Translations under genes and position numbers: made by a program
Part shown: positions 1-7,796 of the stretch, piece after piece
Layout of the letters: every line of letters begins with the position of its first letter
How positions within the stretch are numbered: the first letter of the stretch is position 1
Notes under the pieces: model-generated
What the model saw: only the letters and a program-made list of their open reading frames with translations
Database searches by the model: none
What the model was told of the DNA's origin: nothing
From: an uncultured Collinsella sp.
GTDB taxonomy: Bacteria; Actinomycetota; Coriobacteriia; Coriobacteriales; Coriobacteriaceae
NCBI GenBank assembly: GCA_900554465.1
Contig: USHF01000034.1
Coordinates: forward strand, 1-11,359
DNA: 11,359 nucleotides
Direction of reading: 5' to 3'

Positions 1-48
1 CGAGATCTGCGCATGTCTCGTGGGCTCGGAGATGTGTATAAGAGACAG
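1..48 (+). other. Untrimmed Nextera (Tn5) sequencing adapter, left end
   Basis: This is not genomic DNA. Positions 30-48 are the 19-bp Tn5 mosaic end AGATGTGTATAAGAGACAG. Positions 15-29 are GTCTCGTGGGCTCGG, the constant part of the Nextera read-2 adapter. Positions 1-6 (CGAGAT) are the tail of the P7 arm, and 7-14 (CTGCGCAT) fall exactly where the i7 index lies. The same adapter, inverted and with the same index, forms the other end. Genomic sequence starts at 49. Confidence 0.97.
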
Positions 49-272
49 GCTATCTGGAGCACAAGCGCGGCATCAAAGTGATGGCGAGCCGCCGTACGGT
101 GAGTGTCGAGCTCGCCAACGATGAGGACTGCAGCTACTTGGACCTTGGCAAGTACAACTGTGTCGCCGTCATGGAGAGCCAGTCGTACACTTCGGACGGC
201 ATCTTGTTCGAGGTCACGCATGCCCGCACGCATCCCGAGATCTTCCACTACCGTGTCAACTCCAAGCGATAG
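49..272 (+). CDS. GntR-family (TreR-like) transcriptional repressor, C-terminal UTRA fragment
   Basis: This is the 3' end of a gene whose start is lost at the adapter junction. The frame is open from base 51 (Tyr-Leu-Glu-His-Lys-Arg-Gly-Ile-Lys-Val...) to TAG at 270-272, so the GTG/ATG codons at 78-83 are internal rather than real starts. The fragment of about 73 residues has the layout of the last part of a UTRA effector-binding domain: a strand with ASRRTVSVELA, then NDEDCSYLDL, a hydrophobic strand NCVAVME, SYTSDGILFE, and the closing HPEIFHYRVNSKR. In UTRA proteins this segment closes the sugar or sugar-phosphate pocket. From memory it is closest to trehalose repressor TreR. The N-terminal winged helix is not in the window. 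It lies just upstream of the sugar ABC operon, in the same orientation but separated from it by a terminator. Inference: it controls the maltodextrin genes through the TTGTTTAAACAA-like dyads described below. Confidence 0.7.
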
Positions 273-314
273 CCGGCTAGCTCGCAGCCTGACGAGACTC
301 ATGCCCTCAAAGCG

Positions 315-361
315 AAAACGCCCGGTCAAACCGACGATGCATCGGCTTGACCGGGCGTTTT
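315..361 (+). terminator. Rho-independent terminator after the regulator gene
   Basis: A perfect 15-bp stem has arms at 315-329 and 347-361, both containing the core CGCCCGGTCAA or its complement. The 17-nt loop holds its own palindrome CGATGCATCG. The stem starts with AAAA and ends with TTTT, so it could work in both directions. It separates the regulator transcript from the transporter operon. Confidence 0.85.
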
Positions 362-383
362 CTCTGCATTCGATAATAAATAA

Positions 384-395
384 TTGTTTATACAA
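384..395. promoter_or_regulatory. Candidate operator A, TTGTTTATACAA
   Basis: A 12-bp dyad with TTGT and ACAA half-sites. It differs by one central base from the form TTGTATATACAA, which I recall as the TreR operator. The same pattern recurs at 459-470 and in front of malQ at 9401-9412. Assigning it to the TreR-like protein at 49-272 is inference. Confidence 0.5.
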
Positions 396-396
396 A

Positions 397-407
397 ACTT
401 GTCAAGT
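397..407. promoter_or_regulatory. Short dyad ACTTGTCAAGT next to operator A
   Basis: Perfect 5-bp arms around a central T, one base after operator A. It may be a second, weaker site for the same regulator or may come from the -35-like TTGTCA inside it. It lacks the TTGT...ACAA spacing of the other sites, so support is low. Confidence 0.25.
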
Positions 408-458
408 ATCAAGCTGAAATTACCGTTCACCGAAGTTTTTCTACCGCTCTAGTAATAC

Positions 459-470
459 TTGTTCAAACAA
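459..470. promoter_or_regulatory. Candidate operator B, TTGTTCAAACAA
   Basis: A 12-bp dyad with 5-bp arms, TTGTT and AACAA. It is 75 bp downstream of operator A, centre to centre, and matches it at most positions. Two sites at about seven helical turns upstream of the transporter operon would suit cooperative binding or looping. An 8-bp palindrome TTGTACAA at 487-494 may be a further half-spaced copy. Confidence 0.5.
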
Positions 471-578
471 CTAGCCAAATAGCGTATTGTACAAGTCAGC
501 AAAAGGGGCAAAGTCCCCGAGCCAATCTCCGAAGGCGGCGGCAAAGGGTGCCGCCACGGTGTGAAAGGGTGGATTGTA

Positions 579-1895
579 ATGAAGAACGAAATGAGCAGAA
601 GGCAGTTCCTGGGCTTTGCTGGTTCCGCGGCTGCGGTTCTTGGTCTGGGCCTCGTGGGCTGCGGTGGTTCTGCCGGCTCTGGCTCCTCTGCTTCTGGTGA
701 CGCTGCCGAGGTCTACTTCCTCCAGTTCAAGCCCGAGGTCGACAAGGAGTGGAAGGAGATCGCCAAGGCGTACAAGAAGGAGAAGGGCGTCGAGGTCAAG
801 ATCGTGACCGCCGCCTCCAACACCTACGAGGAGAAGCTCAAGTCCGAGATGTCCAAGAGCTCCGCTCCGACGCTGTTCCAGGTCAACGGCCCCACCGGTC
901 TTAAGAACTGGAAGGACTACTGCGCCGATCTTTCCGACACCAAGCTCCGCGGCGAGCTTATCGACGACTCCCTGGCGCTGCAGTCCGACGGCAAGGATCT
1001 GGGTATCGACTGGGTTCAGGAGAGCTACGGCATCATCTACAACAAGGAGCTCCTCGAGAAGGCCGGCTACAAGGCCGAGGACATCAACTCCTTCGACAAG
1101 CTGAAGGCTTGCGCCGATGACATCCAGGCCCGCAAGGACGAGCTCGGCGTTGACGGTGCCTTCACTTCCGCCGGCATGGATGACTCCTCCAGCTGGCGCT
1201 ACACCACCCACCTCGCCAACCTCCCGCTCTACTACGAGTTCGAGAAGGAGCACAACCAGGAGGACGACGAGATCAAGGGCGAGTATCTCGACAACTTTAA
1301 GCAGATCTTCGACCTGTACATCACCGACTCCACCTGCGATCCTTCGCAGCTCGCCTCCAAGACCGGTGACGACGCCACCAACGAGTTCGCAACCGGCAAG
1401 GCCGTCTTCTACCAGAACGGCTCTTGGGCCTACGCCGACCTCACCAAGGCCGGTATGACCGACGACCAGCTCGGCATGCTGCCGATCTACATCGGCGTCG
1501 ACGGCGAGGAGAACCAGGGCCTGTGCTCCGGCGGCGAGAACTACTGGTGCGTCAGCTCCCAGGCTTCCGAGGATGCCCAGAAGGCCACCGAGGACTTCAT
1601 GTATTGGTGCGTCACTTCTGACACCGCCACCAGCATCATCGCTGACAAGATGGGCCTGACCGCCCCGTTCAAGAGCGCTAAGGAGACCACCAACGTCTTC
1701 TCTCAGCAGGCCGTTGCTATGGCCAAGGACGGCAAGAAGACTGTCGCTTGGGACTTCGTTTACATCCCCTCCGAGGAGTGGAAGAAGAACCTCAAGCAGG
1801 CTCTCATCGCTTATGCTGCCGACAACACCAAGTGGGACGGCGTCAAGAACGCCTTCGTCGATGGCTGGAAGACCGAGAAGGCTGCTTCCGAGTAA
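579..1895 (+). CDS. Maltodextrin-type ABC transporter substrate-binding lipoprotein (SBP family 1)
   Basis: This is the extracellular sugar-binding component of the ABC importer. Starting at ATG 579, which follows AAAGGGTGG at six-base spacing, gives 438 residues; a GTG at 561 in frame is less well placed. The N-terminus has a twin-arginine motif SRRQFLG (residues 6-12), a hydrophobic Ala/Gly/Leu stretch and a lipobox LVGC with lipidated Cys at 28. It should therefore be exported by Tat or Sec and anchored to the membrane. A Gly/Ser linker follows. The mature part is a typical family 1 solute-binding fold, with the landmark IDWVQESYGIIYNKELLEKAG near residues 144-164 and many aromatic residues as expected for glucan stacking. 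It is the first gene of the transporter operon, with permease and ATPase genes downstream. Substrate is inferred from context (glgP and malQ nearby). Maltose or maltodextrin is most likely, but another alpha-glucoside cannot be excluded. Confidence 0.9.
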   Translation: MKNEMSRRQFLGFAGSAAAVLGLGLVGCGGSAGSGSSASGDAAEVYFLQFKPEVDKEWKEIAKAYKKEKGVEVKIVTAASNTYEEKLKSEMSKSSAPTLFQVNGPTGLKNWKDYCADLSDTKLRGELIDDSLALQSDGKDLGIDWVQESYGIIYNKELLEKAGYKAEDINSFDKLKACADDIQARKDELGVDGAFTSAGMDDSSSWRYTTHLANLPLYYEFEKEHNQEDDEIKGEYLDNFKQIFDLYITDSTCDPSQLASKTGDDATNEFATGKAVFYQNGSWAYADLTKAGMTDDQLGMLPIYIGVDGEENQGLCSGGENYWCVSSQASEDAQKATEDFMYWCVTSDTATSIIADKMGLTAPFKSAKETTNVFSQQAVAMAKDGKKTVAWDFVYIPSEEWKKNLKQALIAYAADNTKWDGVKNAFVDGWKTEKAASE

Positions 1896-1926
1896 GCAGT
1901 TGCTGCCCAAGCTATCTGATTAGCGA

Positions 1927-1962
1927 CAGGGGGCGGGCAGACGTAGGTTTGCCCGCCCCCTG
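1927..1962 (+). other. Intercistronic hairpin between binding-protein and permease genes
   Basis: A perfect 13-bp GC-rich stem has arms at 1927-1939 (CAGGGGGCGGGCA) and 1950-1962 with a 10-nt loop. No T-run follows, so it is probably not a full terminator. In this position such hairpins typically protect the upstream mRNA or attenuate the permease genes, giving an excess of binding protein. The function is inferred. Confidence 0.7.
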
Positions 1963-1982
1963 CATATTGAAAGGACCCTTCT

Positions 1983-2837
1983 ATGGGCAAAGCACTCAAG
2001 CGCTGGTGGCCGCTCTTTATGCTGCCCACGTGCCTGGCGTTTATGATCGGGTTCGTGATTCCCTTTATCCAGGGTTTCTATCTCTCGTTCTGCCAGTTTA
2101 TTACCATCAATAACGCGCACTTTGTCGGTATCGAGAACTACGTGCGCGCACTGACCGACCCGCAGTTCTCCACGTCGTTCTTCTTTACCGTGGCGTTTGC
2201 CTTCCTGTCGACGGTGCTCATCAACGTGATCGCGCTGGCCATTGCGCAGGCGCTCACTCGCAAGGCGCTCAAGGGCACCAACATCTTCCGTACGATTTTC
2301 TTTATGCCTAACCTGATTGGCGGCATTGTACTGGGTTACATTTGGCAGATTCTGATCAACTGCCTGCTCTCCAACGTGGGTGCCCAGCTTATCGCCCTCA
2401 ACTCCGCCGCTGGCTTCTGGGGCCTTATCATCCTGACCCTGTGGCAACAGGTCGGCTACATGATGATCATCTACATCGCCGGTCTGCAGTCCATTCCGTC
2501 TGATTACATCGAGGCCGCCAAGGTCGACGGCGCTACGGCATGGCAGACGTTTTGGAAGGTTAAGATCCCCAACCTGATGCCGACCATCACCATCTGCCTG
2601 TTCCTGTCCATCACCAACGGCTTTAAGCTGTTCGACCAGAACCTCGCCCTTACCGGTGGTGCCCCGGCGCACTCCACCGAGATGCTCGCCCTGAACATCT
2701 ACAACACGTTCTATTCGCGTGCTGGCATCGCATGGCAGGGCATCGGTCAGGCCAAGGCAGTTATCTTCTGCATCCTGGTTGTCGCTATTTCTATGATCCA
2801 GCTTAAGGCCACGAGGTCCAAGGAGGTGCAGCAGTAA
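1983..2837 (+). CDS. Sugar ABC transporter permease, MalF/UgpA type
   Basis: This is the first of the two integral-membrane subunits that form the sugar channel. It has 284 residues, beginning at ATG 1983 after AAAGGAC (1970-1976). About six hydrophobic segments are visible: residues 8-36, about 60-85, about 97-125, about 138-170, about 200-220 and about 255-275. The EAA loop that docks on the ATPase is clear: E177-A-A, then DG with Gly183, and I195-P196. The large extra domain of enterobacterial MalF is absent, as in the MsmF/UgpA group. The stop overlaps the start of the next permease as TAATG, so the two are translationally coupled. Family assignment is firm; the maltodextrin substrate comes from context. 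Confidence 0.93.
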   Translation: MGKALKRWWPLFMLPTCLAFMIGFVIPFIQGFYLSFCQFITINNAHFVGIENYVRALTDPQFSTSFFFTVAFAFLSTVLINVIALAIAQALTRKALKGTNIFRTIFFMPNLIGGIVLGYIWQILINCLLSNVGAQLIALNSAAGFWGLIILTLWQQVGYMMIIYIAGLQSIPSDYIEAAKVDGATAWQTFWKVKIPNLMPTITICLFLSITNGFKLFDQNLALTGGAPAHSTEMLALNIYNTFYSRAGIAWQGIGQAKAVIFCILVVAISMIQLKATRSKEVQQ

Positions 2838-3676
2838 TGAAACGCGATAAGGCTATTAACCGCGCGCTCTCGATCTTCTTTACGATTCTGTCGCTCGCGT
2901 GGATCTACCCTGTGTTCATGATTGCGCTCAATTCCTTTAAGAAGGGGACCGCAATCAGCACCACCACGGCGTTCGATCTGCTCACGCCCGAGACGTTCAA
3001 CGGCCTCGCAAACTACGTGCACGCTCTTAACGAGCAGGGCTTTGCCTCGGCGTTTATGTACTCGCTCATCATCACAGTCACGTCGGTCGTGCTGATTCTG
3101 GTGTGCTGCTCCATGTGCGCTTGGTACGTGGTTCGTGTCAACAACAAGATCTCGAACTTCTTCTATTACCTGTTCGTGTTCTCGATGGTCGTACCGTTCC
3201 AGATGCTGATGTTCACGCTGTCCAATTTGGCGGACCGCATCGGCTTTAATACGCCGTTCAACATCTGCTTTATCTATCTGGGCTTTGGCGCGGGCCTGGC
3301 GGTCTTTATGTTCGCCGGCTTTGTAAAGAACATCCCGCTCGAGATCGAGGAGGCGGCCATGATTGACGGCTGCAACCCGGTTCAGGTGTTCTTTAAGATC
3401 GTTCTCCCCATCATGAAGCCCACCTATCTTTCGGTCGGCATCCTCGAGACCATGTGGGTCTGGAACGACTACCTGCTGCCCTACCTTACGCTCGACTCCA
3501 CCAAGTACAAGACCATTCCTATTTTGATCCAGTACTTCCGCGGCGGCTATGGCCACGTCGAGCTCGGCCCCATGATGGCCTGCATCATGATGGTCGTTGT
3601 CCCCATCGTCATCATGTACATCTTCTGCCAGAAGTACATCATCGACGGTGTGGTGGCAGGTGCCGTCAAGGGCTGA
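2837..3676 (+). CDS. Sugar ABC transporter permease, MalG/UgpE type
   Basis: This is the second channel subunit, with 279 residues. Its ATG shares a base with the stop of the preceding permease and is served by a strong AAGGAGGTG at 2819-2827, inside the upstream gene. Six hydrophobic segments are visible, starting with LSIFFTILSLAWIYPVF and ending with MMVVVPIVIMYIF. The EAA motif reads E172-A-A-M-I-D-G178 followed by VLPIMKP. The VWNDYLLP stretch near residues 205-212 is characteristic of MalG-type permeases. It pairs with the MalF-type protein as a heterodimer and uses the ATPase encoded next. The gap to that gene, 68 bp, contains a hairpin. Confidence 0.93.
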   Translation: MKRDKAINRALSIFFTILSLAWIYPVFMIALNSFKKGTAISTTTAFDLLTPETFNGLANYVHALNEQGFASAFMYSLIITVTSVVLILVCCSMCAWYVVRVNNKISNFFYYLFVFSMVVPFQMLMFTLSNLADRIGFNTPFNICFIYLGFGAGLAVFMFAGFVKNIPLEIEEAAMIDGCNPVQVFFKIVLPIMKPTYLSVGILETMWVWNDYLLPYLTLDSTKYKTIPILIQYFRGGYGHVELGPMMACIMMVVVPIVIMYIFCQKYIIDGVVAGAVKG

Positions 3677-3701
3677 TGCCGTAACTGTTTTGCAAGTTTT
3701 G

Positions 3702-3726
3702 GCGGCGCCCCTCAGCGCGGCGCCGC
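3702..3726 (+). other. Intercistronic hairpin before the ATPase gene
   Basis: Perfect 8-bp arms GCGGCGCC (3702-3709) and GGCGCCGC (3719-3726) flank a 9-nt loop in the 68-bp gap between permease and ATPase genes. No T-run follows, so read-through into the ATPase gene is expected. It may tune the relative amount of ATPase. The ribosome binding site GAAAGGTAG follows it. Confidence 0.55.
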
Positions 3727-3744
3727 GTATCGAAAGGTAGAGAC

Positions 3745-4944
3745 ATGGCCGAGATCGTTCTCAAACATGTTCAGAAGGTGTATCCCAACAACGAGTCAAA
3801 AAAGAAGGGCTTCTTTGGCAAAAAGAAGAAGACCGAGGAGAAGAAGCACAACCTCAAGGTTACCGAGGACGGTGTGCTCGCTGTAGAGGACTTCAACCTC
3901 ACCGTTCACGACCAGGAGTTCATCGTCCTCGTTGGCCCCTCTGGCTGCGGTAAGTCCACGACGATGCGCATGGTCGCCGGCCTAGAGGACATCACCTCCG
4001 GCGACGTGCTCATCGACGGCAAGCGCGTCAACGACGTGGCGCCCAAGGACCGCGACATCGCCATGGTGTTCCAGAGCTACGCTCTGTACCCCAATATGAC
4101 GGTGTACGAGAACATGGCATTTACGCTCGAGCTCAAGAAGGTCCCCAAGGACGAGATCGACCGCAAGGTTCGCTCTGCTGCCGAGATCCTGGGCATTACC
4201 GAGTATCTCGACCGTAAGCCTAAGGCGCTTTCGGGTGGCCAGCGCCAGCGCGTCGCCATCGGCCGCGCCATCGTGCGAGACCCCAAGGTCTTCCTGATGG
4301 ACGAGCCGCTGTCCAACCTGGACGCCAAGCTTCGTAACCAGATGCGTGCCGAGCTCATTAAGCTGCGCCACGAGATCAAGGGCACGTTCATTTATGTTAC
4401 TCACGACCAGACCGAGGCTATGACCCTCGGTGACCGTATCGTGGTCATGAAGGACGGCGTCGTCCAGCAGATCGCCACCCCGCAGGAGGTCTTCAACCAT
4501 CCCGCGAACATCTTCGTCGCCGGCTTTATCGGCGTGCCGCAGATGAACTTCTTCGATGCCCAGCTGGTGCGCTCGGGCAACGGCTTTACCGTCAAGACCG
4601 AGGATATGAACGTGGCGCTCGCCCCCGAGACCTGCGCTCAGCTTGCTCTCAACTGGGACGGCGGCGACGTGAAGGAGATCACGGCCGGCGTGCGTCCCGA
4701 GCAGATTCTGCTTGCCGACAAGGACGAGGAGGGCGCGCTCCGGGGTACCGTCGAGGTGACCGAGCTCATGGGTTCGACCGAGCATGTCCACGTGACCGCT
4801 CCCGATGGCCAGTTCGTCCTGATCATTCCCGTTGTCGACCTTGAGGCCAAGGGTGCGCTCAAGGGGGGCGACCCCATCTGGTTCAAGTTCGAGAAGAACG
4901 CGACCCACCTCTTCGATAAGGTATCTGGCAAGAACCTTATCTAG
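3745..4944 (+). CDS. Carbohydrate ABC transporter ATPase, MsmX/UgpC/MalK type
   Basis: This cytoplasmic ATPase powers the importer. It has 399 residues. Nucleotide-binding motifs are complete: Walker A GPSGCGKST at 64-72, Q-loop Q110, signature LSGGQ at 162-166, Walker B LMDEP with D186/E187, D-loop SNLDAK, and H-loop H220. The C-terminal part from about residue 245 is the TOBE/OB-type regulatory domain found in MalK, MsmX and UgpC (VRPEQILL near 312-319). One unusual point is the extra Lys-rich segment between the first strand and the second (about residues 15-44, with KKKGFFGKKKKTEEKK). Most family members have only a few residues here. I recall similar insertions in some gut Firmicutes homologues, so it is unlikely to be an error. 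It is the last gene of the operon. Such ATPases can serve several sugar importers in one cell. Confidence 0.93.
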   Translation: MAEIVLKHVQKVYPNNESKKKGFFGKKKKTEEKKHNLKVTEDGVLAVEDFNLTVHDQEFIVLVGPSGCGKSTTMRMVAGLEDITSGDVLIDGKRVNDVAPKDRDIAMVFQSYALYPNMTVYENMAFTLELKKVPKDEIDRKVRSAAEILGITEYLDRKPKALSGGQRQRVAIGRAIVRDPKVFLMDEPLSNLDAKLRNQMRAELIKLRHEIKGTFIYVTHDQTEAMTLGDRIVVMKDGVVQQIATPQEVFNHPANIFVAGFIGVPQMNFFDAQLVRSGNGFTVKTEDMNVALAPETCAQLALNWDGGDVKEITAGVRPEQILLADKDEEGALRGTVEVTELMGSTEHVHVTAPDGQFVLIIPVVDLEAKGALKGGDPIWFKFEKNATHLFDKVSGKNLI

Positions 4945-5014
4945 GCCCGGTTCATCCAGGCCCTCCCTTTGGGCGACTGCGGTATTGCCATCCTTTTGCC
5001 GCGGTCACATATAA

Positions 5015-5057
5015 GGCTCCCCTCCCGTCCACTGGGCGAGAGGGGAGCCTTTCTTTG
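5015..5057 (+). terminator. Rho-independent terminator of the sugar ABC operon
   Basis: Perfect 10-bp arms GGCTCCCCTC (5015-5024) and GAGGGGAGCC (5040-5049) enclose a 15-nt loop, followed by TTTCTTTG. It lies 70 bp after the ATPase stop codon and ends the plus-strand operon. Confidence 0.9.
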
Positions 5058-5083
5058 TGTTGGGGTTGCCTGGCCGGTCGTTT

Positions 5084-5140
5084 GTCTCGATCTGTAACAG
5101 GTAGGGCCGATTTCGGACGTTAGATGTTACAGATCGAGAC
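5084..5140. repeat. Dyad repeat unit 1 of 3
   Basis: A perfect 16-bp inverted repeat has arms GTCTCGATCTGTAACA (5084-5099) and its complement (5125-5140), with a 25-nt loop. The loop contains a smaller dyad CCGATTTCGG and ends in TTAGA. There is no T-run and no ORF. I do not recognise a named repeat family. Confidence 0.85.
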
Positions 5141-5163
5141 GGTTCCGCTGAGCTAACCATTTC

Positions 5164-5220
5164 ATCTAAATCTGTAACACCAAAGGTGAATTTCAGCTGC
5201 TAGATGTTACAGATTGAGAT
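5164..5220. repeat. Dyad repeat unit 2 of 3
   Basis: The arms are ATCTAAATCTGTAACA (5164-5179) and TGTTACAGATTGAGAT (5205-5220), with one mismatch in 16. The loop is again exactly 25 nt, with a small central dyad TGAATTTCA and ending in CTAGA. It starts 80 bp after unit 1; the spacer sequence is unrelated. Confidence 0.85.
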
Positions 5221-5244
5221 AAACCCAAGGGGAGGGGCCGGTAT

Positions 5245-5301
5245 GTCTCAATCTGTAACAGCTGGGACCGTTTTGGTTGAGTAGTTGTTATGGATCGAGA
5301 T
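5245..5301. repeat. Dyad repeat unit 3 of 3 (degenerate right arm)
   Basis: The left arm GTCTCAATCTGTAACA (5245-5260) is intact. The right arm TGTTATGGATCGAGAT (5286-5301) has decayed at several positions. The loop is again 25 nt with a central dyad ACCGTTTTGGT. It starts 81 bp after unit 2. Confidence 0.75.
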
Positions 5302-5339
5302 TGTTTGGTCGAGGCGGGCCACGGGCAATACGCGGGCAC

Positions 5340-5370
5340 AAAAAACGGAGCCGTGTTGCCACGACTCCGT
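5340..5370 (-). terminator. Rho-independent terminator of glgP
   Basis: On the minus strand, an 11-bp stem with one mismatch (arms 5360-5370 and 5345-5355, loop 5356-5359) is followed by six T residues (5345-5340). It lies about 30 bp after the glgP stop codon. Confidence 0.88.
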
Positions 5371-5399
5371 TCCTCAAGAAAATGGGTAAGGGGAATGGG

Positions 5400-7667
<2,268 letters not shown>

Positions 7668-7714
7668 GTTTCCTCCTGTGGCGAGTTGACGACATGTCAG
7701 AAATTCAAAAGAAG

Positions 7715-7748
7715 CCCGCGCGAGGGGATTGGAGTGGCCTCGCGCGGG
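7715..7748 (-). other. GC-rich hairpin between malQ and glgP
   Basis: Perfect 11-bp arms CCCGCGCGAGG (7715-7725) and CCTCGCGCGGG (7738-7748) enclose a 12-nt loop. On the minus strand it is followed by CTTCTTTTG, a poor T-run. It may therefore act as a leaky terminator or an mRNA-stabilising hairpin between malQ and glgP. On the plus strand no T-run follows it. I see no convincing separate promoter in the remaining 47 bases before glgP. Confidence 0.6.
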
Positions 7749-7796
7749 AAAAGCGGTCGCGTCCGCACGGTGGGGTGGGGTCGGGCGCGGTGGCTC

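Larger units (their letters stand above)
362..578 (+). promoter_or_regulatory. Control region and 5' leader of the sugar ABC operon
   Basis: This stretch of about 217 bp has no gene. It is AT-rich from 362 to about 494, unlike the GC-rich coding DNA around it, and carries four dyads of TTGT/ACAA type (384-395, 397-407, 459-470, 487-494). I could not settle on one promoter: TTGTTT (384-389) with TATCAA (407-412) at 17-bp spacing, and TTGTCA (399-404) without a good -10, are only weak matches. The leader from about 495 to 578 is GC-rich, with a small hairpin at 537-555 (GGCGGC/GCCGCC). It ends in the ribosome binding site AAAGGGTGG (564-572), six bases before ATG 579. Confidence 0.6.
4945..5399. 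other. Convergent intergenic region with two terminators and three dyad repeats
   Basis: No gene is visible in these 455 bases. They separate the plus-strand transporter operon from the minus-strand glgP gene. From 4945 to 5014 I see nothing notable. A plus-strand terminator follows at 5015-5057, three 57-bp inverted-repeat units at 5084-5301, and a minus-strand terminator at 5340-5370. Confidence 0.8.

Noticed and set aside
78..272. A complete 64-codon gene starting at GTG 78
   Set aside because: The frame is open back to the adapter, there is no ribosome binding site before 78, and the sequence is the interior and end of a UTRA domain.
537..555. A riboswitch or attenuator in the leader of the sugar-binding protein gene
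   Set aside because: Only one 6-bp GC hairpin is visible, with no competing fold, T-run or known riboswitch core.
471..1910. A 479-codon open frame on the minus strand
   Set aside because: It is antisense to the sugar-binding protein gene, with low-complexity Leu/Val/Gly composition and no recognisable domain.
2747..4908. Long minus-strand frames opposite the permease and ATPase genes
   Set aside because: They are shadows of well-supported plus-strand genes, have no ribosome binding sites worth noting and show no family features.
5084..5301. A CRISPR array, given three repeats at regular spacing
   Set aside because: The units are 57-bp dyads with variable loops, there are only three, the spacers are short (23-24 bp) and no cas gene is present.
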